Shown here: positions 17,023-26,470 of the stretch, in pieces | Numbering within the stretch: the stretch's first letter is position 1 | How the letters are laid out: each line of letters starts with the position of its first letter | Assembly: GCF_000425465.1 (NCBI RefSeq) | Contig: NZ_AUDM01000010.1 | Span: 1 to 64,000, forward strand | Source: Flavobacterium filum DSM 17961 | GTDB taxonomy: Bacteria > Bacteroidota > Bacteroidia > Flavobacteriales > Flavobacteriaceae | Length of the DNA: 64,000 nt | Direction: 5' to 3' | Notes under the pieces: generated by a model | Seen by the model: the letters and a program-made list of their open reading frames with translations, nothing else | Told to the model about the DNA's origin: nothing | Database searches by the model: none | Position numbers and translations under genes: made by a program

Positions 17023-18294
17023 ATGAAGATAAAATTACACTTAGTTGGGTTGAGTTTTTTAGGTTGTTTTTCCGTTGTGTGCGGACAAAACAGTACGAAA
17101 CGCACCTTATTTTTGGGAAACAGTTATACCGCTACCAATAATTTACCACAAATGATTGACAATGTCGCCAACTCCACCGGCGATGATTTGATATATGACA
17201 GCTACACGCCGGGCGGTTACACATTTATGGGACACAGCACCAATGCTACTTCGCTCAACAAAATAGCTCAAGGTACTTGGGATTTTGTGGTCCTGCAAGA
17301 ACAAAGCCAACTCCCTTCTTTTCCCGATTCGCAAGTTCAAAACCAAGTATATCCGTATGCTCAACAGTTAAATAATCTCATCAACCAACAAAACCCCTGT
17401 GCGGAAACCGTTTTTTACATGACTTGGGGAAGAAAAAACGGTGATGCGTCCAATTGTGCCAATTGGCCACCGGTTTGCACCTACACCGGCATGGATGATT
17501 TATTGAATGAACGCTACCGCTTTATGGCGGAACAAAACGATGCGATTCTTTCTCCGGTAGGTGCCGTTTGGCGATACATTAGAGAAAATTATCCAAGTAT
17601 CGAATTGTACTCAGCAGATGGAAGTCACCCTTCTGTAGCCGGAACCTATGCGGCTGCGTGTAGTTTTTATGCCACTTTATTCCGAAAAAATCCTGAGCAA
17701 ATTACCTTTACTGCCGGACTTACCAATGAAGTAGCCACAGCTATTCGATCGGCTGCTAAAGTGATTGTTTTTGACCAATTGTTAGAATGGCAAATTGGTG
17801 AATATGACCCGATGGCAAATTTTGTGATTGAAGAATTGGGTGACGGACAATTTTCGCTAACCAACACCTCAGAAAATGCGACTTCCTATCTCTGGAATTT
17901 TGGGGATGGAACGACTTCTACAGAGGCAAATCCTTCGCATACTTATACCGCTACGGGAGAATTTACCATTGAATTAACAGTAGAATCATGTGGAAAAACG
18001 GCTACTTATGCTCAAACAGTTATAGTGACTACTTTATCTTTAGGAGAAGTAAATCATCCCAAAAAAGCAATACAAATTTACCCGAATCCGACACATGATT
18101 TCATAACGATTGAATCTCCTGATGAATACATTGGAAAATCCTTCTATTTAATTGATATCACGGGAAGAATGGTTATGAATGCAAACCTCAACGCACTAAA
18201 AACATTTCATGATCTTTCCCATTTAACGGATGGCGTTTACTTTTTGAAAGTTAATGACAGCTCTAATTCTACAGTTAAAATTGTGAAAAAATAA
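17023..18294 (+). CDS. T9SS-secreted SGNH-hydrolase-like protein with PKD domain
   Basis: From the ATG at 17023 the protein has 423 residues (a TTG two codons earlier is less likely). It carries a signal peptide ending near VVCGQ. Residues ~25-260 form an SGNH/GDSL hydrolase-like domain, with the nucleophile-type block FLGNSYT and a late DGSHPS block carrying the Asp-x-x-His pair. Residues ~265-340 are a PKD domain (YLWNFGDGTTSTEANPSHTY). The last ~75 residues are a type A T9SS sorting domain (IYPNPTHDFITIE, DGVYFLKV, KIVKK). It should be exported to the cell surface or medium as an esterase- or deacetylase-type enzyme; the substrate is unknown. Confidence 0.85.
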   Translation: MKIKLHLVGLSFLGCFSVVCGQNSTKRTLFLGNSYTATNNLPQMIDNVANSTGDDLIYDSYTPGGYTFMGHSTNATSLNKIAQGTWDFVVLQEQSQLPSFPDSQVQNQVYPYAQQLNNLINQQNPCAETVFYMTWGRKNGDASNCANWPPVCTYTGMDDLLNERYRFMAEQNDAILSPVGAVWRYIRENYPSIELYSADGSHPSVAGTYAAACSFYATLFRKNPEQITFTAGLTNEVATAIRSAAKVIVFDQLLEWQIGEYDPMANFVIEELGDGQFSLTNTSENATSYLWNFGDGTTSTEANPSHTYTATGEFTIELTVESCGKTATYAQTVIVTTLSLGEVNHPKKAIQIYPNPTHDFITIESPDEYIGKSFYLIDITGRMVMNANLNALKTFHDLSHLTDGVYFLKVNDSSNSTVKIVKK

Positions 18295-18361
18295 ATGCAT
18301 ACTGCTTTTACAATGTCTTAAACTAACATCGTGGATTTCAATCTTCGTGGTAATTCAAAAA

Positions 18362-18397
18362 CAAAAAAAAACCCACCCTTATTTGCACAAGGATGGG
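18362..18397 (-). terminator. Terminator of grpE-dnaJ
   Basis: On the minus strand, cccatcctt and aagggtggg form a 9-bp stem with one mismatch, followed by a run of nine T. It is placed about 70 nt past the dnaJ stop codon. Confidence 0.75.
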
Positions 18398-18464
18398 AAA
18401 AATTGCTATGAAAAAGAATCTACTAGTTTCCTAGTAAAGTTCAAATGTAAAAATATTTTTCAAA

Positions 18465-19586
18465 TTATGAAAACATATCCTTAACTTTTTCAAAAAAAGA
18501 TTTATCTGTTTTTTCAGGATGCGGAATAAAGTTTTCATCTGTCAGCATTTTCTCAAAAAACTGACGCTGTTCGCGGTTTAACGTCTTGGGTGTCCAAACA
18601 TTAATATGCACCAACAAGTCGCCATTGCCATACGAATTTAAACTTGGAATCCCTTTTCCTTTTAATCGTAAAATTTTTCCAGATTGGATTCCTTCTTCCA
18701 ATTTAATGCGAACTTTTCCACCCACGGCTTCTATTTCTTTGGAAACACCTAAAGCGGCTTCCGCGACACTGATATATAAGTCATAATGAAGGTTTTCCCC
18801 TTCTCGTTTTAAAAATTCGTGTTCAATTTCTTCAATCGCTACTATCAAATCACCCGGAACTCCGTTGCCCGGTGCATCATTTCCTTTTCCGGAAACTTTT
18901 AATTGCATGTCGTTTACTACGCCTGCCGGAATTTTAATCGAAACGGTTTCATCCTCCAAAATCATTCCTTGAGCATCGGCATTCGCTGGTTTAGATCTGA
19001 TGGATTGTCCGGCACCACCACAAGTTGGACACGTAGTTGCCGTTTGCATTCTACCTAAAATAGTGTTTGTCACACGCAACACCTGGCCGGAACCGTTACA
19101 CGTTCCACACGTTTTATACGATACACCCGGAGCTTGAATTTTACGTTTTACTTTAACTTTCTTTTCAACACCGTTGGCTATTTCTTCCAACGTCAATTTC
19201 ACTTTGATGCGGAGATTACTTCCTTTCATACGACGTTGACCGCCACCGCCAAATCCGCCACCAAATCCACCGAAACCTCCACCAAAAGCACTTCCGAAAA
19301 TATCACCAAATTGACTGAAAATATCATCCATGTTCATGCCACCACCGCCAAATCCGCCATTGCCTTCAAATGCAGCATGACCATATTGGTCATAACGGGC
19401 TTTTTTATCGGGGTCGCTTAATACTTCGTAGGCTTCAGCTGCTTTTTTAAAATTTTCTTCTGCTTCTTTGTTGCCCGGATTCTTATCAGGGTGAAATTCA
19501 ATCGCCTTTTTGCGATAGGCTTTTTTGATTTCCTCAGCAGAAGCACCTTTTGAAATGCCTAATATTTCGTAATAATCTTTTTTCAT
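18465..19586 (-). CDS. dnaJ: Chaperone DnaJ (Hsp40) with a reduced zinc-finger domain
   Basis: This 373-residue co-chaperone stimulates DnaK ATPase. It has a J domain with His-Pro-Asp at 32-34, a Gly/Phe-rich region (~73-117), and two C-terminal substrate-binding domains ending [10 protein letters not shown]. The zinc-finger region has only two CxxCxGxG motifs (Cys160/163 and Cys186/189) instead of four. By spacing, these correspond to motifs 2 and 3 (zinc site II); motifs 1 and 4 (zinc site I) are replaced by APGVSY and KPANADAQG. The gene follows grpE on the same strand after a 57-nt gap, so the pair is probably heat-shock co-regulated. Confidence 0.95.
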   Translation of the reverse strand: MKKDYYEILGISKGASAEEIKKAYRKKAIEFHPDKNPGNKEAEENFKKAAEAYEVLSDPDKKARYDQYGHAAFEGNGGFGGGGMNMDDIFSQFGDIFGSAFGGGFGGFGGGFGGGGQRRMKGSNLRIKVKLTLEEIANGVEKKVKVKRKIQAPGVSYKTCGTCNGSGQVLRVTNTILGRMQTATTCPTCGGAGQSIRSKPANADAQGMILEDETVSIKIPAGVVNDMQLKVSGKGNDAPGNGVPGDLIVAIEEIEHEFLKREGENLHYDLYISVAEAALGVSKEIEAVGGKVRIKLEEGIQSGKILRLKGKGIPSLNSYGNGDLLVHINVWTPKTLNREQRQFFEKMLTDENFIPHPEKTDKSFFEKVKDMFS

Positions 19587-19643
19587 TTTCTAGAATTCGA
19601 AATTTATATTTTTTTATCAGTAAGAACAAGTTGCTACTTGTTT

Positions 19644-20228
19644 TTACTGACCAATTACCACCTTTGGAAATCGGATAATTTTATCGCCTAACTTATATCC
19701 TTTTTCCACTACATCTACAATTTTACCTTTCAAATCGTCAGACGGAGCCGGAATTTGGGTAATGGCTTCAGCAAAATCTGCATTAAAATCGTCACCTGCT
19801 TTGATTTCAACCTGTTCAAGTCCTTTGGATACTAAAGTTGATTTCAATTTATCATGAATCAACTCTACTCCTTTTAATAATACTTGTTCTTCAGTAGTGT
19901 CATTTTTTGAAATTTGAACCAATGCACGATCAAAATCATCCAAAACAGGTAACATCGCTTGTAAAACTTCTTGATTGGCAGTTTTAAATAAATCGATTCG
20001 TTCTTTTGCAGTTCGTTTTTTGAAATTTTCAAATTCGGCAAAAAGGCGTAAAAATTTATCTTTTTCTTTGGCTAACTCTTCTTCTAATTTTTCTTCTTTG
20101 GTCATTTCTACCGGAGGAATCTCGGTGTTTTCTTGGTTTTGCTCTACTGAAACCTCATTTTCAATGATTTCCTTTTCACTATTTTCTGTATGCTCTTGGT
20201 TCATATTTTTAAAAAATTTTTTAAACAT
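19644..20228 (-). CDS. grpE: Nucleotide exchange factor GrpE
   Basis: I chose the ATG at 20228, giving 194 residues (MFKKFFKNMNQEH...). The frame extends 12 codons upstream to a TTG at 20264, but a promoter (-7 TACTTTTG at 20250-20257) lies inside that extension, so it would not be transcribed. The N-terminus is acidic and coiled-coil-like, followed by the GrpE core (ELAKEKDKFLRLFAEFENFKKR) and the C-terminal beta domain (GYKLGDKIIRFPKVVIG). GrpE releases ADP from DnaK. It is the first gene of a grpE-dnaJ unit. Confidence 0.95.
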   Translation of the reverse strand: MFKKFFKNMNQEHTENSEKEIIENEVSVEQNQENTEIPPVEMTKEEKLEEELAKEKDKFLRLFAEFENFKKRTAKERIDLFKTANQEVLQAMLPVLDDFDRALVQISKNDTTEEQVLLKGVELIHDKLKSTLVSKGLEQVEIKAGDDFNADFAEAITQIPAPSDDLKGKIVDVVEKGYKLGDKIIRFPKVVIGQ

Positions 20229-20249
20229 TGCTTTGTTTTCATTGGATTG

Positions 20250-20281
20250 CAAAAGTACTGCCAATTATTTAAAAATGTCAA
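20250..20281 (-). promoter_or_regulatory. Promoter of grpE-dnaJ
   Basis: The minus strand has TTG (20279-20281), a 21-bp spacer and TACTTTTG (20250-20257), fitting the Bacteroidota -33/-7 consensus. Transcription would begin about 16-20 nt before the ATG at 20228, which decides the grpE start. Confidence 0.65.
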
Positions 20282-20355
20282 ATTGTCAGCAAAATTTGTC
20301 GCAATACTTCTTTCATTTTAATATTTTTTTAAGAGTATGCAACCTATAGCTTTTC

Positions 20356-20363
20356 TACTTTTG
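20356..20363 (+). promoter_or_regulatory. -7 element of the YceI lipoprotein gene
   Basis: TACTTTTG matches TAnnTTTG and lies 22 nt before the ATG at 20386. It is divergent from the grpE promoter in the same 157-nt gap. Confidence 0.55.
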
Positions 20364-20385
20364 TTGAAACTTTAAACATAAAACT

Positions 20386-21045
20386 ATGAAAAAAATCATT
20401 TTAAGCTTGGTGGTTGTAACCACTTTATCGTTAACTTCTTGTAAAAAAGAAGCAGAATCAACAGAACCGGTTGAAACAGCAGCAGAAGCTTCGGCAGACG
20501 CCAACACCTTCAAAGTAGATGCTACAAAATCATCTATTGAATGGGTTGGAACCAAACCAGCCGGAAAACACAATGGTACCATTTCGTTATCGGCCGGAGA
20601 ACTTTCGTTGAACAACGGAAAAGTGGAAAGCGGTAAATTCACCATCGATATGAACAGTATCACTGTTTTAGACTTAAAAGCCGGTGACGGAAAAGAAGAT
20701 TTAGAAGGTCACTTAAAAGGTTTAGGGAAAGAAGAAGACGCTGACCATTTTTTCAATACAAAAAAATTCCCGGAAGGTACATTTGAAATCACTTCTGTAG
20801 AAACGGTTGACGCAAAAACCACTGTAAACGGTAATTTAACTTTAAAAGGAATTACTAAACCGGTTTCTTTTCCGGCATCTATTGCTGTTGATGGCAACAA
20901 CTTGACACTAAGCAGCGAGTCGTTTAAAATTAACCGTACACTTTGGGGTGTAAACTATGCTTCAAAATCGATTTTTGACAACTTAAAAGATAAATTTGTA
21001 GATGACGAAATCGAATTAAAAGTTACGGTAACTGCTACAAAATAA
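20386..21045 (+). CDS. YceI-family lipoprotein
   Basis: This 219-residue protein has a lipoprotein signal (lipobox LTSC, Cys19), an Ala/Glu-rich linker to residue ~43, and a YceI lipocalin-like domain: FKVDATKSSIEWVGTK, then KFTIDMNSITVLDLK, HFFNTKKFPEGTFEITSVE and TVNGNLTLKGITKPVSFPA. YceI proteins bind isoprenoid lipids such as quinones in the periplasm; the exact ligand here is unknown. It is a single gene with its own promoter and terminator. A second YceI protein is encoded at 55319-55858. Confidence 0.9.
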   Translation: MKKIILSLVVVTTLSLTSCKKEAESTEPVETAAEASADANTFKVDATKSSIEWVGTKPAGKHNGTISLSAGELSLNNGKVESGKFTIDMNSITVLDLKAGDGKEDLEGHLKGLGKEEDADHFFNTKKFPEGTFEITSVETVDAKTTVNGNLTLKGITKPVSFPASIAVDGNNLTLSSESFKINRTLWGVNYASKSIFDNLKDKFVDDEIELKVTVTATK

Positions 21046-21065
21046 TTTTTAAAATACATAATAAG

Positions 21066-21092
21066 AACTCCTCCTAAAAGAGGAGTTTTTTT
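21066..21092 (+). terminator. Terminator of the YceI lipoprotein gene
   Basis: The stem aactcct / aggagtt is followed by a T-tract ending at about 21092. It lies 20 nt after the YceI stop codon and slightly overlaps the end of the convergent epimerase gene. Confidence 0.75.
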
Positions 21093-21996
21093 ATGTTAAT
21101 AAGTCTTCAAGAGCTTTATCTACTGTTGAATATTGAAATTGAAAACCGGCTTGTTGTATTTTTTGAGCACTTACTTTTTGGCTGGAAAATAATAATTCAT
21201 GCATCTCGCCTAGAATCATTCGCATCGCAAATCGAGGAATGTTTGGCATAAAAAGTGGTTTTTTGACCGCTTTTGCAATGGATTTGGTGAGTTCTGTATT
21301 ATTAACCGGATGTGGAGCAACGGCATTGTAAACACCTTCCAATTGGTTTTGAGAAGCAAAAGCAAAAATTGCCGCCAAATCAGTAACATGAATCCAAGAT
21401 TGCATTTGTTTTCCGGTGCCAAATGGAGAACCAAAACCTACTTTTACGGGTTTCACCATTTCTAGAAGTGCTCCACCTTTATTAGACAAAACCAAACCAA
21501 TTCTAATTTTACAAACCTTGATGTTTAAGCGTTTAAAAACATCAATACTTTCTTCCCATTTAAAAACAACTTGTCCTAAAAAACTATTGTCAACTGCTTT
21601 TTCATCTTCAGTATAAAAAGCTGTCAAACTATCCGGATAAATTCCAATTGCGGAAGCGGAGACAATTTGCTTGATTTGATTCGGATGATTTTTAACAGCA
21701 TTAAAAAGCAATCGAGTACTCAAGACTCTACTTTCGATAATCTCTTGTTTATAAGCAGCTGTCCATCGTTTAGAAACGGTAGCTCCCGCCAAATGAATAA
21801 TTGTATCAACTCCCTCCAGACAACTTTCATCAATGGTTGCATTTTTCAAATTCCAATAAAATCCTTTGGCTTTTGTACCGGAAATAATTTTACTTTTTGA
21901 TGTAGAGAGATAGTGAATTTCAATGCCATTTTTTTCTAACAATGTCATTAATTCATTCCCTACCAATCCGGTAGCTCCGGTAATTAAAACTCTCAT
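21091..21996 (-). CDS. TIGR01777-type SDR epimerase (YfcH-like)
   Basis: This 301-residue protein has the extended-SDR Rossmann motif GATGLVGNEL at the N-terminus, 'GVDTIIHLAGATVSKRWT' region, 'SASAIGIYP' and the C-terminal DUF1731 segment (LFMPNIPRFAMRMILGEMHELLFSSQKVSAQKI region). The family (YfcH/SulA-like NAD(P)-dependent epimerases) is conserved, but its substrate is not established. It is a single gene. Confidence 0.88.
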   Translation of the reverse strand: MRVLITGATGLVGNELMTLLEKNGIEIHYLSTSKSKIISGTKAKGFYWNLKNATIDESCLEGVDTIIHLAGATVSKRWTAAYKQEIIESRVLSTRLLFNAVKNHPNQIKQIVSASAIGIYPDSLTAFYTEDEKAVDNSFLGQVVFKWEESIDVFKRLNIKVCKIRIGLVLSNKGGALLEMVKPVKVGFGSPFGTGKQMQSWIHVTDLAAIFAFASQNQLEGVYNAVAPHPVNNTELTKSIAKAVKKPLFMPNIPRFAMRMILGEMHELLFSSQKVSAQKIQQAGFQFQYSTVDKALEDLLT

Positions 21997-22129
21997 TTAT
22001 TTGTTTTTATACAAAGTTATGTGAATCTAACCAAAACTAAAACTAATTAGCAATAGTTTAAGTATTGTTATACGCGGTGAAAACTGATAAAAATTATAAT
22101 TTAAATTTCACATTCACTCGTGAATCTTA

Positions 22130-22137
22130 TATATTTG
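22130..22137 (+). promoter_or_regulatory. -7 element of the thrS operon
   Basis: TATATTTG matches TAnnTTTG and lies 31 nt before the thrS ATG. A small hairpin (attcct / aggaat, 22139-22156) sits in the short leader. Confidence 0.55.
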
Positions 22138-22168
22138 CATTCCTAAATTAAGGAATAACAGTTTAAGT

Positions 22169-24115
22169 ATGATAAAAGTTAGTTTACCGGATGGTTCGGT
22201 GAAAGAATTTGAAAAGAATTCTTCACCAATGGATGTTGCAAAAAGTATTAGTGAAGGATTAGCCAGAAATGTAATTTCTGCATCCTATAATGGTACTATT
22301 ATTGAAACGACAACCACTTTAACCACCGACGGTTCTTTAATTTTATATACTTGGAATGACAAAGAGGGAAAGAAAGCATTTTGGCATTCCACCTCTCACG
22401 TAATGGCTCAGGTGTTGGAAGAAAAATATCCCGGCATCAAGTTAACGTTGGGTCCGGCAATTGACAATGGATTCTACTATGATGTAGATTTTGGTGATAC
22501 AAAAATTACAGAAGCAGAATTTAAAGCCATTGAAGATCGTGTACTTGAAATTGCTCGTGAAAAACATGAGTTTAAAATGCGTCCGGTTTCCAAATCAGAA
22601 GCATTGGAAATTTATAAAAACAACGAATACAAAACAGAATTAATTTCTAACCTAGAAGACGGAACTATCACATTTTGTGATCATTCCAACTTTTTTGATT
22701 TGTGTCGTGGTGGTCATATTCCGAACACCGGATTGATTAAAGCCATGAAAATCATGAGTGTGGCGGGTGCTTATTGGCGTGGAGATGAAAAAAACAAGCA
22801 GTTAACACGTGTTTATGGTATTTCTTTTCCTAAACAAAAAGACTTAACTGATTATTTAGAGTTATTAGAAGAAGCCAAACGCAGAGACCACAGAAAATTA
22901 GGAAAAGAATTAGAGTTATTTGCTTTTTCTCAACGTGTTGGACAAGGCTTACCATTATGGTTACCAAAAGGTGCGGCTTTGCGTGATCGTTTAGAGCAAT
23001 TTTTGAAAAAAGCTCAAAAGAAAGCAGGTTACGAGCAAGTTGTTACACCACATATTGGTCAGAAAGAATTATATGTGACTTCGGGTCACTATGCAAAATA
23101 TGGTGCTGATAGTTTTCAACCGATTCATACACCAGCAGAAGGTGAAGAATTCTTGTTGAAGCCAATGAATTGTCCGCATCATTGCGAAATTTATAACAAC
23201 AGACCTTGGAGTTATAAAGATTTACCAAAACGTTATGCGGAATTTGGAACGGTTTATCGTTATGAGCAAAGTGGAGAATTGCACGGTTTAACGCGTGTAA
23301 GAGGATTTACGCAAGATGATGCCCATATTTTTTGTACACCGGAACAATTAGATGCTGAGTTTAAAAACGTAATTGATTTGGTTTTATATGTTTTTGGTTC
23401 TTTAGGATTTGAAAACTTTACGGCTCAAATTTCCTTACGTGATCAAGAAAACAGAGATAAATACATTGGTAGTGATGACAATTGGGAAAAAGCGGAAAAC
23501 GCAATCATCAATGCTGCCCGAGACAAAGGATTGAATACTGTCATTGAATATGGTGAAGCGGCATTCTATGGTCCGAAATTGGATTTTATGGTGAAAGATG
23601 CTTTGGGAAGACAATGGCAATTAGGCACCATACAAGTAGATTATAATTTACCTGAACGATTTGAATTGACCTATAAAGGCTCTGATAATGAGATGCATCG
23701 CCCGGTAATGATTCATAGAGCACCGTTTGGGTCAATGGAGCGTTTTATTGCTATTTTACTGGAACATACGGCCGGAAATTTCCCATTATGGTTAATGCCG
23801 GAACAAGCTATAATCTTGTCTTTGAGTGAGAAATATGAAAATTATGCCAAAAAAGTTTTAAGTTTGCTGGAAAATCACGAAATTCGCGGCCTAATTGACA
23901 ATCGCAACGAGACGATCGGTAAAAAAATCCGAGATGCCGAAGTGAAAAAATTACCGTTCATGATTATTGTTGGAGAAGAAGAAGAAAAGAACGGCACGAT
24001 TTCTGTGAGAAGACACGGTCAAGAAGGAAAAGGAAACATCACTTGTACGATTGAAGAATTTGCTTCAATTGTATCAGAAGAAATAAACAAAACATTAAAA
24101 CCATTTATTGTTTAA
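22169..24115 (+). CDS. thrS: Threonine-tRNA ligase
   Basis: At 648 residues it is the full family length. It has an N-terminal TGS domain ([14 protein letters not shown]), an editing domain with [13 protein letters not shown] and [10 protein letters not shown], and a class II catalytic core with motif 2 ([14 protein letters not shown]) and motif 3 ([15 protein letters not shown]). It ends with an anticodon-binding domain. It attaches threonine to tRNA-Thr. It is the first gene of the conserved thrS-infC-rpmI-rplT order; infC begins about 17 nt later. Confidence 0.97.
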   Translation: MIKVSLPDGSVKEFEKNSSPMDVAKSISEGLARNVISASYNGTIIETTTTLTTDGSLILYTWNDKEGKKAFWHSTSHVMAQVLEEKYPGIKLTLGPAIDNGFYYDVDFGDTKITEAEFKAIEDRVLEIAREKHEFKMRPVSKSEALEIYKNNEYKTELISNLEDGTITFCDHSNFFDLCRGGHIPNTGLIKAMKIMSVAGAYWRGDEKNKQLTRVYGISFPKQKDLTDYLELLEEAKRRDHRKLGKELELFAFSQRVGQGLPLWLPKGAALRDRLEQFLKKAQKKAGYEQVVTPHIGQKELYVTSGHYAKYGADSFQPIHTPAEGEEFLLKPMNCPHHCEIYNNRPWSYKDLPKRYAEFGTVYRYEQSGELHGLTRVRGFTQDDAHIFCTPEQLDAEFKNVIDLVLYVFGSLGFENFTAQISLRDQENRDKYIGSDDNWEKAENAIINAARDKGLNTVIEYGEAAFYGPKLDFMVKDALGRQWQLGTIQVDYNLPERFELTYKGSDNEMHRPVMIHRAPFGSMERFIAILLEHTAGNFPLWLMPEQAIILSLSEKYENYAKKVLSLLENHEIRGLIDNRNETIGKKIRDAEVKKLPFMIIVGEEEEKNGTISVRRHGQEGKGNITCTIEEFASIVSEEINKTLKPFIV

Positions 24116-24132
24116 CTTAAAATTTAATAGTC

Positions 24133-24687
24133 ATAGCAATTAGAAACAACAGGGGTTTTCAACCCAGAGTAGAAAAAAAAGACGCACACCGTATCAATAA
24201 CTTGATTCGAGTGCCTGAAGTTCGTTTAGTTGGCGACAACATTGAACCGGGAGTTTACAAAATCACTGAAGCTCTTCGCTTGGCCGAAGAATTAGAAGTA
24301 GATTTGGTAGAAATTTCGCCAAATGCAGAACCACCGGTATGTAAATTAATGGATTACGGTAAATTTATTTACGAGCAAAAGAAACGTGATAAATTACTAA
24401 AATCTAAATCAACTCAAATTGTTGTAAAAGAAATTAGATTTGGTCCACAAACCGATGAGCACGACTATGAATTTAAGAAAAAGAATGCAGAAAAATTCTT
24501 AAAAGAAGGTTCAAAGTTAAAAGCATTCGTGTTTTTTAAAGGACGTTCTATCATTTATAAAGAGCAAGGACAAATTCTTTTGTTGCGTTTAGCACAAGAC
24601 TTGGAAGAATTGGGAAAAGTGGAAGCTTTACCGGTTCTAGAAGGAAAGAGAATGATTATGTATATTGCTCCGAAGAAGAAGAAATAA
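24133..24687 (+). CDS. infC: Translation initiation factor IF-3 (non-canonical start)
   Basis: The conserved IF-3 sequence ([22 protein letters not shown], then [12 protein letters not shown] and [17 protein letters not shown]) runs in frame upstream of the first TTG codon, at 24202. Between the in-frame TAA at 24118 and this conserved N-terminus there is no ATG, GTG or TTG; only ATA (24127, 24133) and ATT (24139) are available. I place the start at ATA 24133 (184 residues), with ATT 24139 as the alternative. IF-3 discriminates against such start codons, which underlies its own autoregulation in E. coli (AUU start). Both the N and C domains are complete. Confidence 0.93.
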   Translation: MAIRNNRGFQPRVEKKDAHRINNLIRVPEVRLVGDNIEPGVYKITEALRLAEELEVDLVEISPNAEPPVCKLMDYGKFIYEQKKRDKLLKSKSTQIVVKEIRFGPQTDEHDYEFKKKNAEKFLKEGSKLKAFVFFKGRSIIYKEQGQILLLRLAQDLEELGKVEALPVLEGKRMIMYIAPKKKK

Positions 24688-24776
24688 GGAACTGAGGTTC
24701 TGAGTTAGTTACTGAGATTATAATCAGACACCAAAAAATAGTAAGTAAGTTGAATCACAAATAAATTTGGGAAATT

Positions 24777-24974
24777 ATGCCTAAAATGAAAACAAAATCC
24801 AGTGCTAAGAAACGCTTCAAAGTGACTGGCTCTGGTAAAATCAAGAGAAAACACGCTTTTAAAAGTCACATTTTGACTAAAAAATCTAAAAAGCGTAAAT
24901 TAGCTTTAACTCATTCTGCATTAGTACATGCGTCTGATGTGAAAAGTGTTAAAGAACAATTAAGAATTATTTAA
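24777..24974 (+). CDS. rpmI: 50S ribosomal protein L35
   Basis: This 65-residue basic protein begins [20 protein letters not shown] and contains '[20 protein letters not shown]', the typical L35 pattern. It lies 89 nt after infC and 141 nt before rplT. Confidence 0.96.
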   Translation: MPKMKTKSSAKKRFKVTGSGKIKRKHAFKSHILTKKSKKRKLALTHSALVHASDVKSVKEQLRII

Positions 24975-25115
24975 TTAGTAAATAGTGACTAGTAATTAGT
25001 CGTTAGTACTATCTGTTAATTCTTTAGGTTAAAACAATTTTAATAACCTTGGAGTATGGCCAATAAGTGCCCTTGATTGAATTCGGGACGCCTGCTACAA
25101 AAAAACAAGAAAATT

Positions 25116-25460
25116 ATGCCAAGATCAGTAAATTCAGTTGCTAAAAGAGCAAGAAGAAAAAAAGTATTAAAGCAAGCCAAAGGTTTCTTTGGTAGACGTA
25201 AAAACGTTTGGACAGTAGCTAAAAACGCGGTAGAAAAAGCAATGCAATATGCTTACCGTGACAGAAAGCAAAACAAAAGAAACTTCCGTTCATTATGGAT
25301 CATGCGTATTAACGCCGGTGCTAGATTGGAAGGAATGAGTTATTCTCAATTTATCGGGAAAGTAAAAGCTAACGGTATCGAATTGAACCGTAAAGTTTTA
25401 GCTGATTTAGCCATGAATCATCCGGAAGCTTTTAAAGCTATTGTGAATAAAGTAAAATAA
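25116..25460 (+). CDS. rplT: 50S ribosomal protein L20
   Basis: From the ATG at 25116 the protein has 114 residues ([16 protein letters not shown]...), the normal L20 length; an upstream in-frame start at 25077 would add 13 unrelated residues. Conserved segments are [21 protein letters not shown] and [16 protein letters not shown]20 is an early 23S rRNA assembly protein and often represses its own operon. The 141-nt leader before it (24975-25115) could hold such control, but I could not draw a convincing structure. Confidence 0.96.
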   Translation: MPRSVNSVAKRARRKKVLKQAKGFFGRRKNVWTVAKNAVEKAMQYAYRDRKQNKRNFRSLWIMRINAGARLEGMSYSQFIGKVKANGIELNRKVLADLAMNHPEAFKAIVNKVK

Positions 25461-25495
25461 ACGTTTTATCAACCCGATTACAACTTACTTAATAT

Positions 25496-25527
25496 AAAAA
25501 TCCCAATCGAAAGGTTGGGATTTTTTT
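25496..25527. terminator. Bidirectional terminator between rplT and the isoaspartyl peptidase gene
   Basis: The stem aaatcccaa-c / g-ttgggattt with a short loop is flanked by A- and T-tracts on both sides, serving the convergent genes. Confidence 0.8.
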
Positions 25528-26368
25528 ATTGAAACACTTCTTCATTTTCTCCATCAAAACTGGCATATACCATACTTGGATGAGAATCTTGATGGAACAT
25601 ATTTCCTTTATTATCAATGGCAATCGCACCTGCAAAACCATCAAAAGGTTTCAGTTCTTGAAAAGTTTTGTTAAACGCTTGTTCAAGCGTCATTCCATCT
25701 GTAACGCGGGTTACGATTTTTGCGGCAATTGCTCCACTGACAATGTCTTCTCCTACTCCGGTTAAACTTACGCCACAAAATTCGTTAGCATAATTTCCGG
25801 CAACCGTGGCTGAATCAGAAATTCTTCCCGGAATTTCAAAACCTTTTCCACCAGTTGATGTAGCAACAGCAATTCTACCATCGGCATCAATTGCGACACA
25901 TCCTACTGTACCCGAACCGGTAGCTTGCAATTTAGCTTCATATTCTGCTCTACGTTGTGGAATTTCGGTTGAAAACACCTCAAAACCGTGTTTGCGAGCA
26001 TAGTTTGTCGCTCCTTCTCCACCAATAATTCTATCGTCTTCTTTCATCAATACCGAAGCGACTTGAATCGGATTTTTTACTTCCTCAATATTGATTACTC
26101 CACTCATTTTCATGGAAACACCATCCATTAAAGCGGCACTCATTCTGATTTTACCATCACTTTGAATTTGCGAACCAATGCCGGCATTGAACAAAGCATC
26201 ATCTTCTAACAATGAAACAGCATATACCACAGCTTCTAAAGCCGAATGCGATTGCAAATATTGAAAGGAATCTTTTACTATCTGAAGTAATGCGTTTTGC
26301 TTGGCAATTTTGGTTTCAAGGTTGGTGGATGATTCTGAGAAAAAGCCACCGTGGATGATTATTTTCAT
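25526..26368 (-). CDS. Isoaspartyl peptidase / L-asparaginase (Ntn hydrolase)
   Basis: The ATG at 26368 gives 280 residues (MKIIIHGGFF...); the frame continues 27 codons upstream through an intergenic inverted repeat and is not credible there. It is a plant-type asparaginase precursor that self-cleaves before the nucleophile Thr154 in GSGTVGCVA, with the oxyanion/substrate segment 'TSTGGKGFEIPGRISDS'. These enzymes hydrolyse beta-Asp dipeptides. Next to cyanophycinase and cyanophycin synthetase, the likely substrate is beta-Asp-Arg released from cyanophycin. Confidence 0.92.
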   Translation of the reverse strand: MKIIIHGGFFSESSTNLETKIAKQNALLQIVKDSFQYLQSHSALEAVVYAVSLLEDDALFNAGIGSQIQSDGKIRMSAALMDGVSMKMSGVINIEEVKNPIQVASVLMKEDDRIIGGEGATNYARKHGFEVFSTEIPQRRAEYEAKLQATGSGTVGCVAIDADGRIAVATSTGGKGFEIPGRISDSATVAGNYANEFCGVSLTGVGEDIVSGAIAAKIVTRVTDGMTLEQAFNKTFQELKPFDGFAGAIAIDNKGNMFHQDSHPSMVYASFDGENEEVFQ

Positions 26369-26382
26369 TTTTTTTGATAATT

Positions 26383-26453
26383 GGTAATTGATAAAGGGTA
26401 ATTGGTGATGGGCATCGCAATAACCTTTTGCCAATAACCCTTTACCCATTACC
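26383..26453. repeat. Imperfect inverted repeat upstream of the isoaspartyl peptidase gene
   Basis: Arms 26383-26405 (ggtaattgataaagggtaattgg) and 26431-26453 pair imperfectly. The related word ggtaattggtaaagggttta occurs at about 7770-7789. It lies between cyanophycinase and the peptidase gene and could affect co-transcription. Confidence 0.55.
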
Positions 26454-26470
26454 TTGCCTATTTCTGCTTC

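Noticed and set aside
24975..25115. An L20-binding leader upstream of rplT
   Set aside because: The gap is suggestive and GC-richer near 25050-25100, but I could not draw a stable pseudoknot or rRNA mimic by eye, so it is not listed as a feature.
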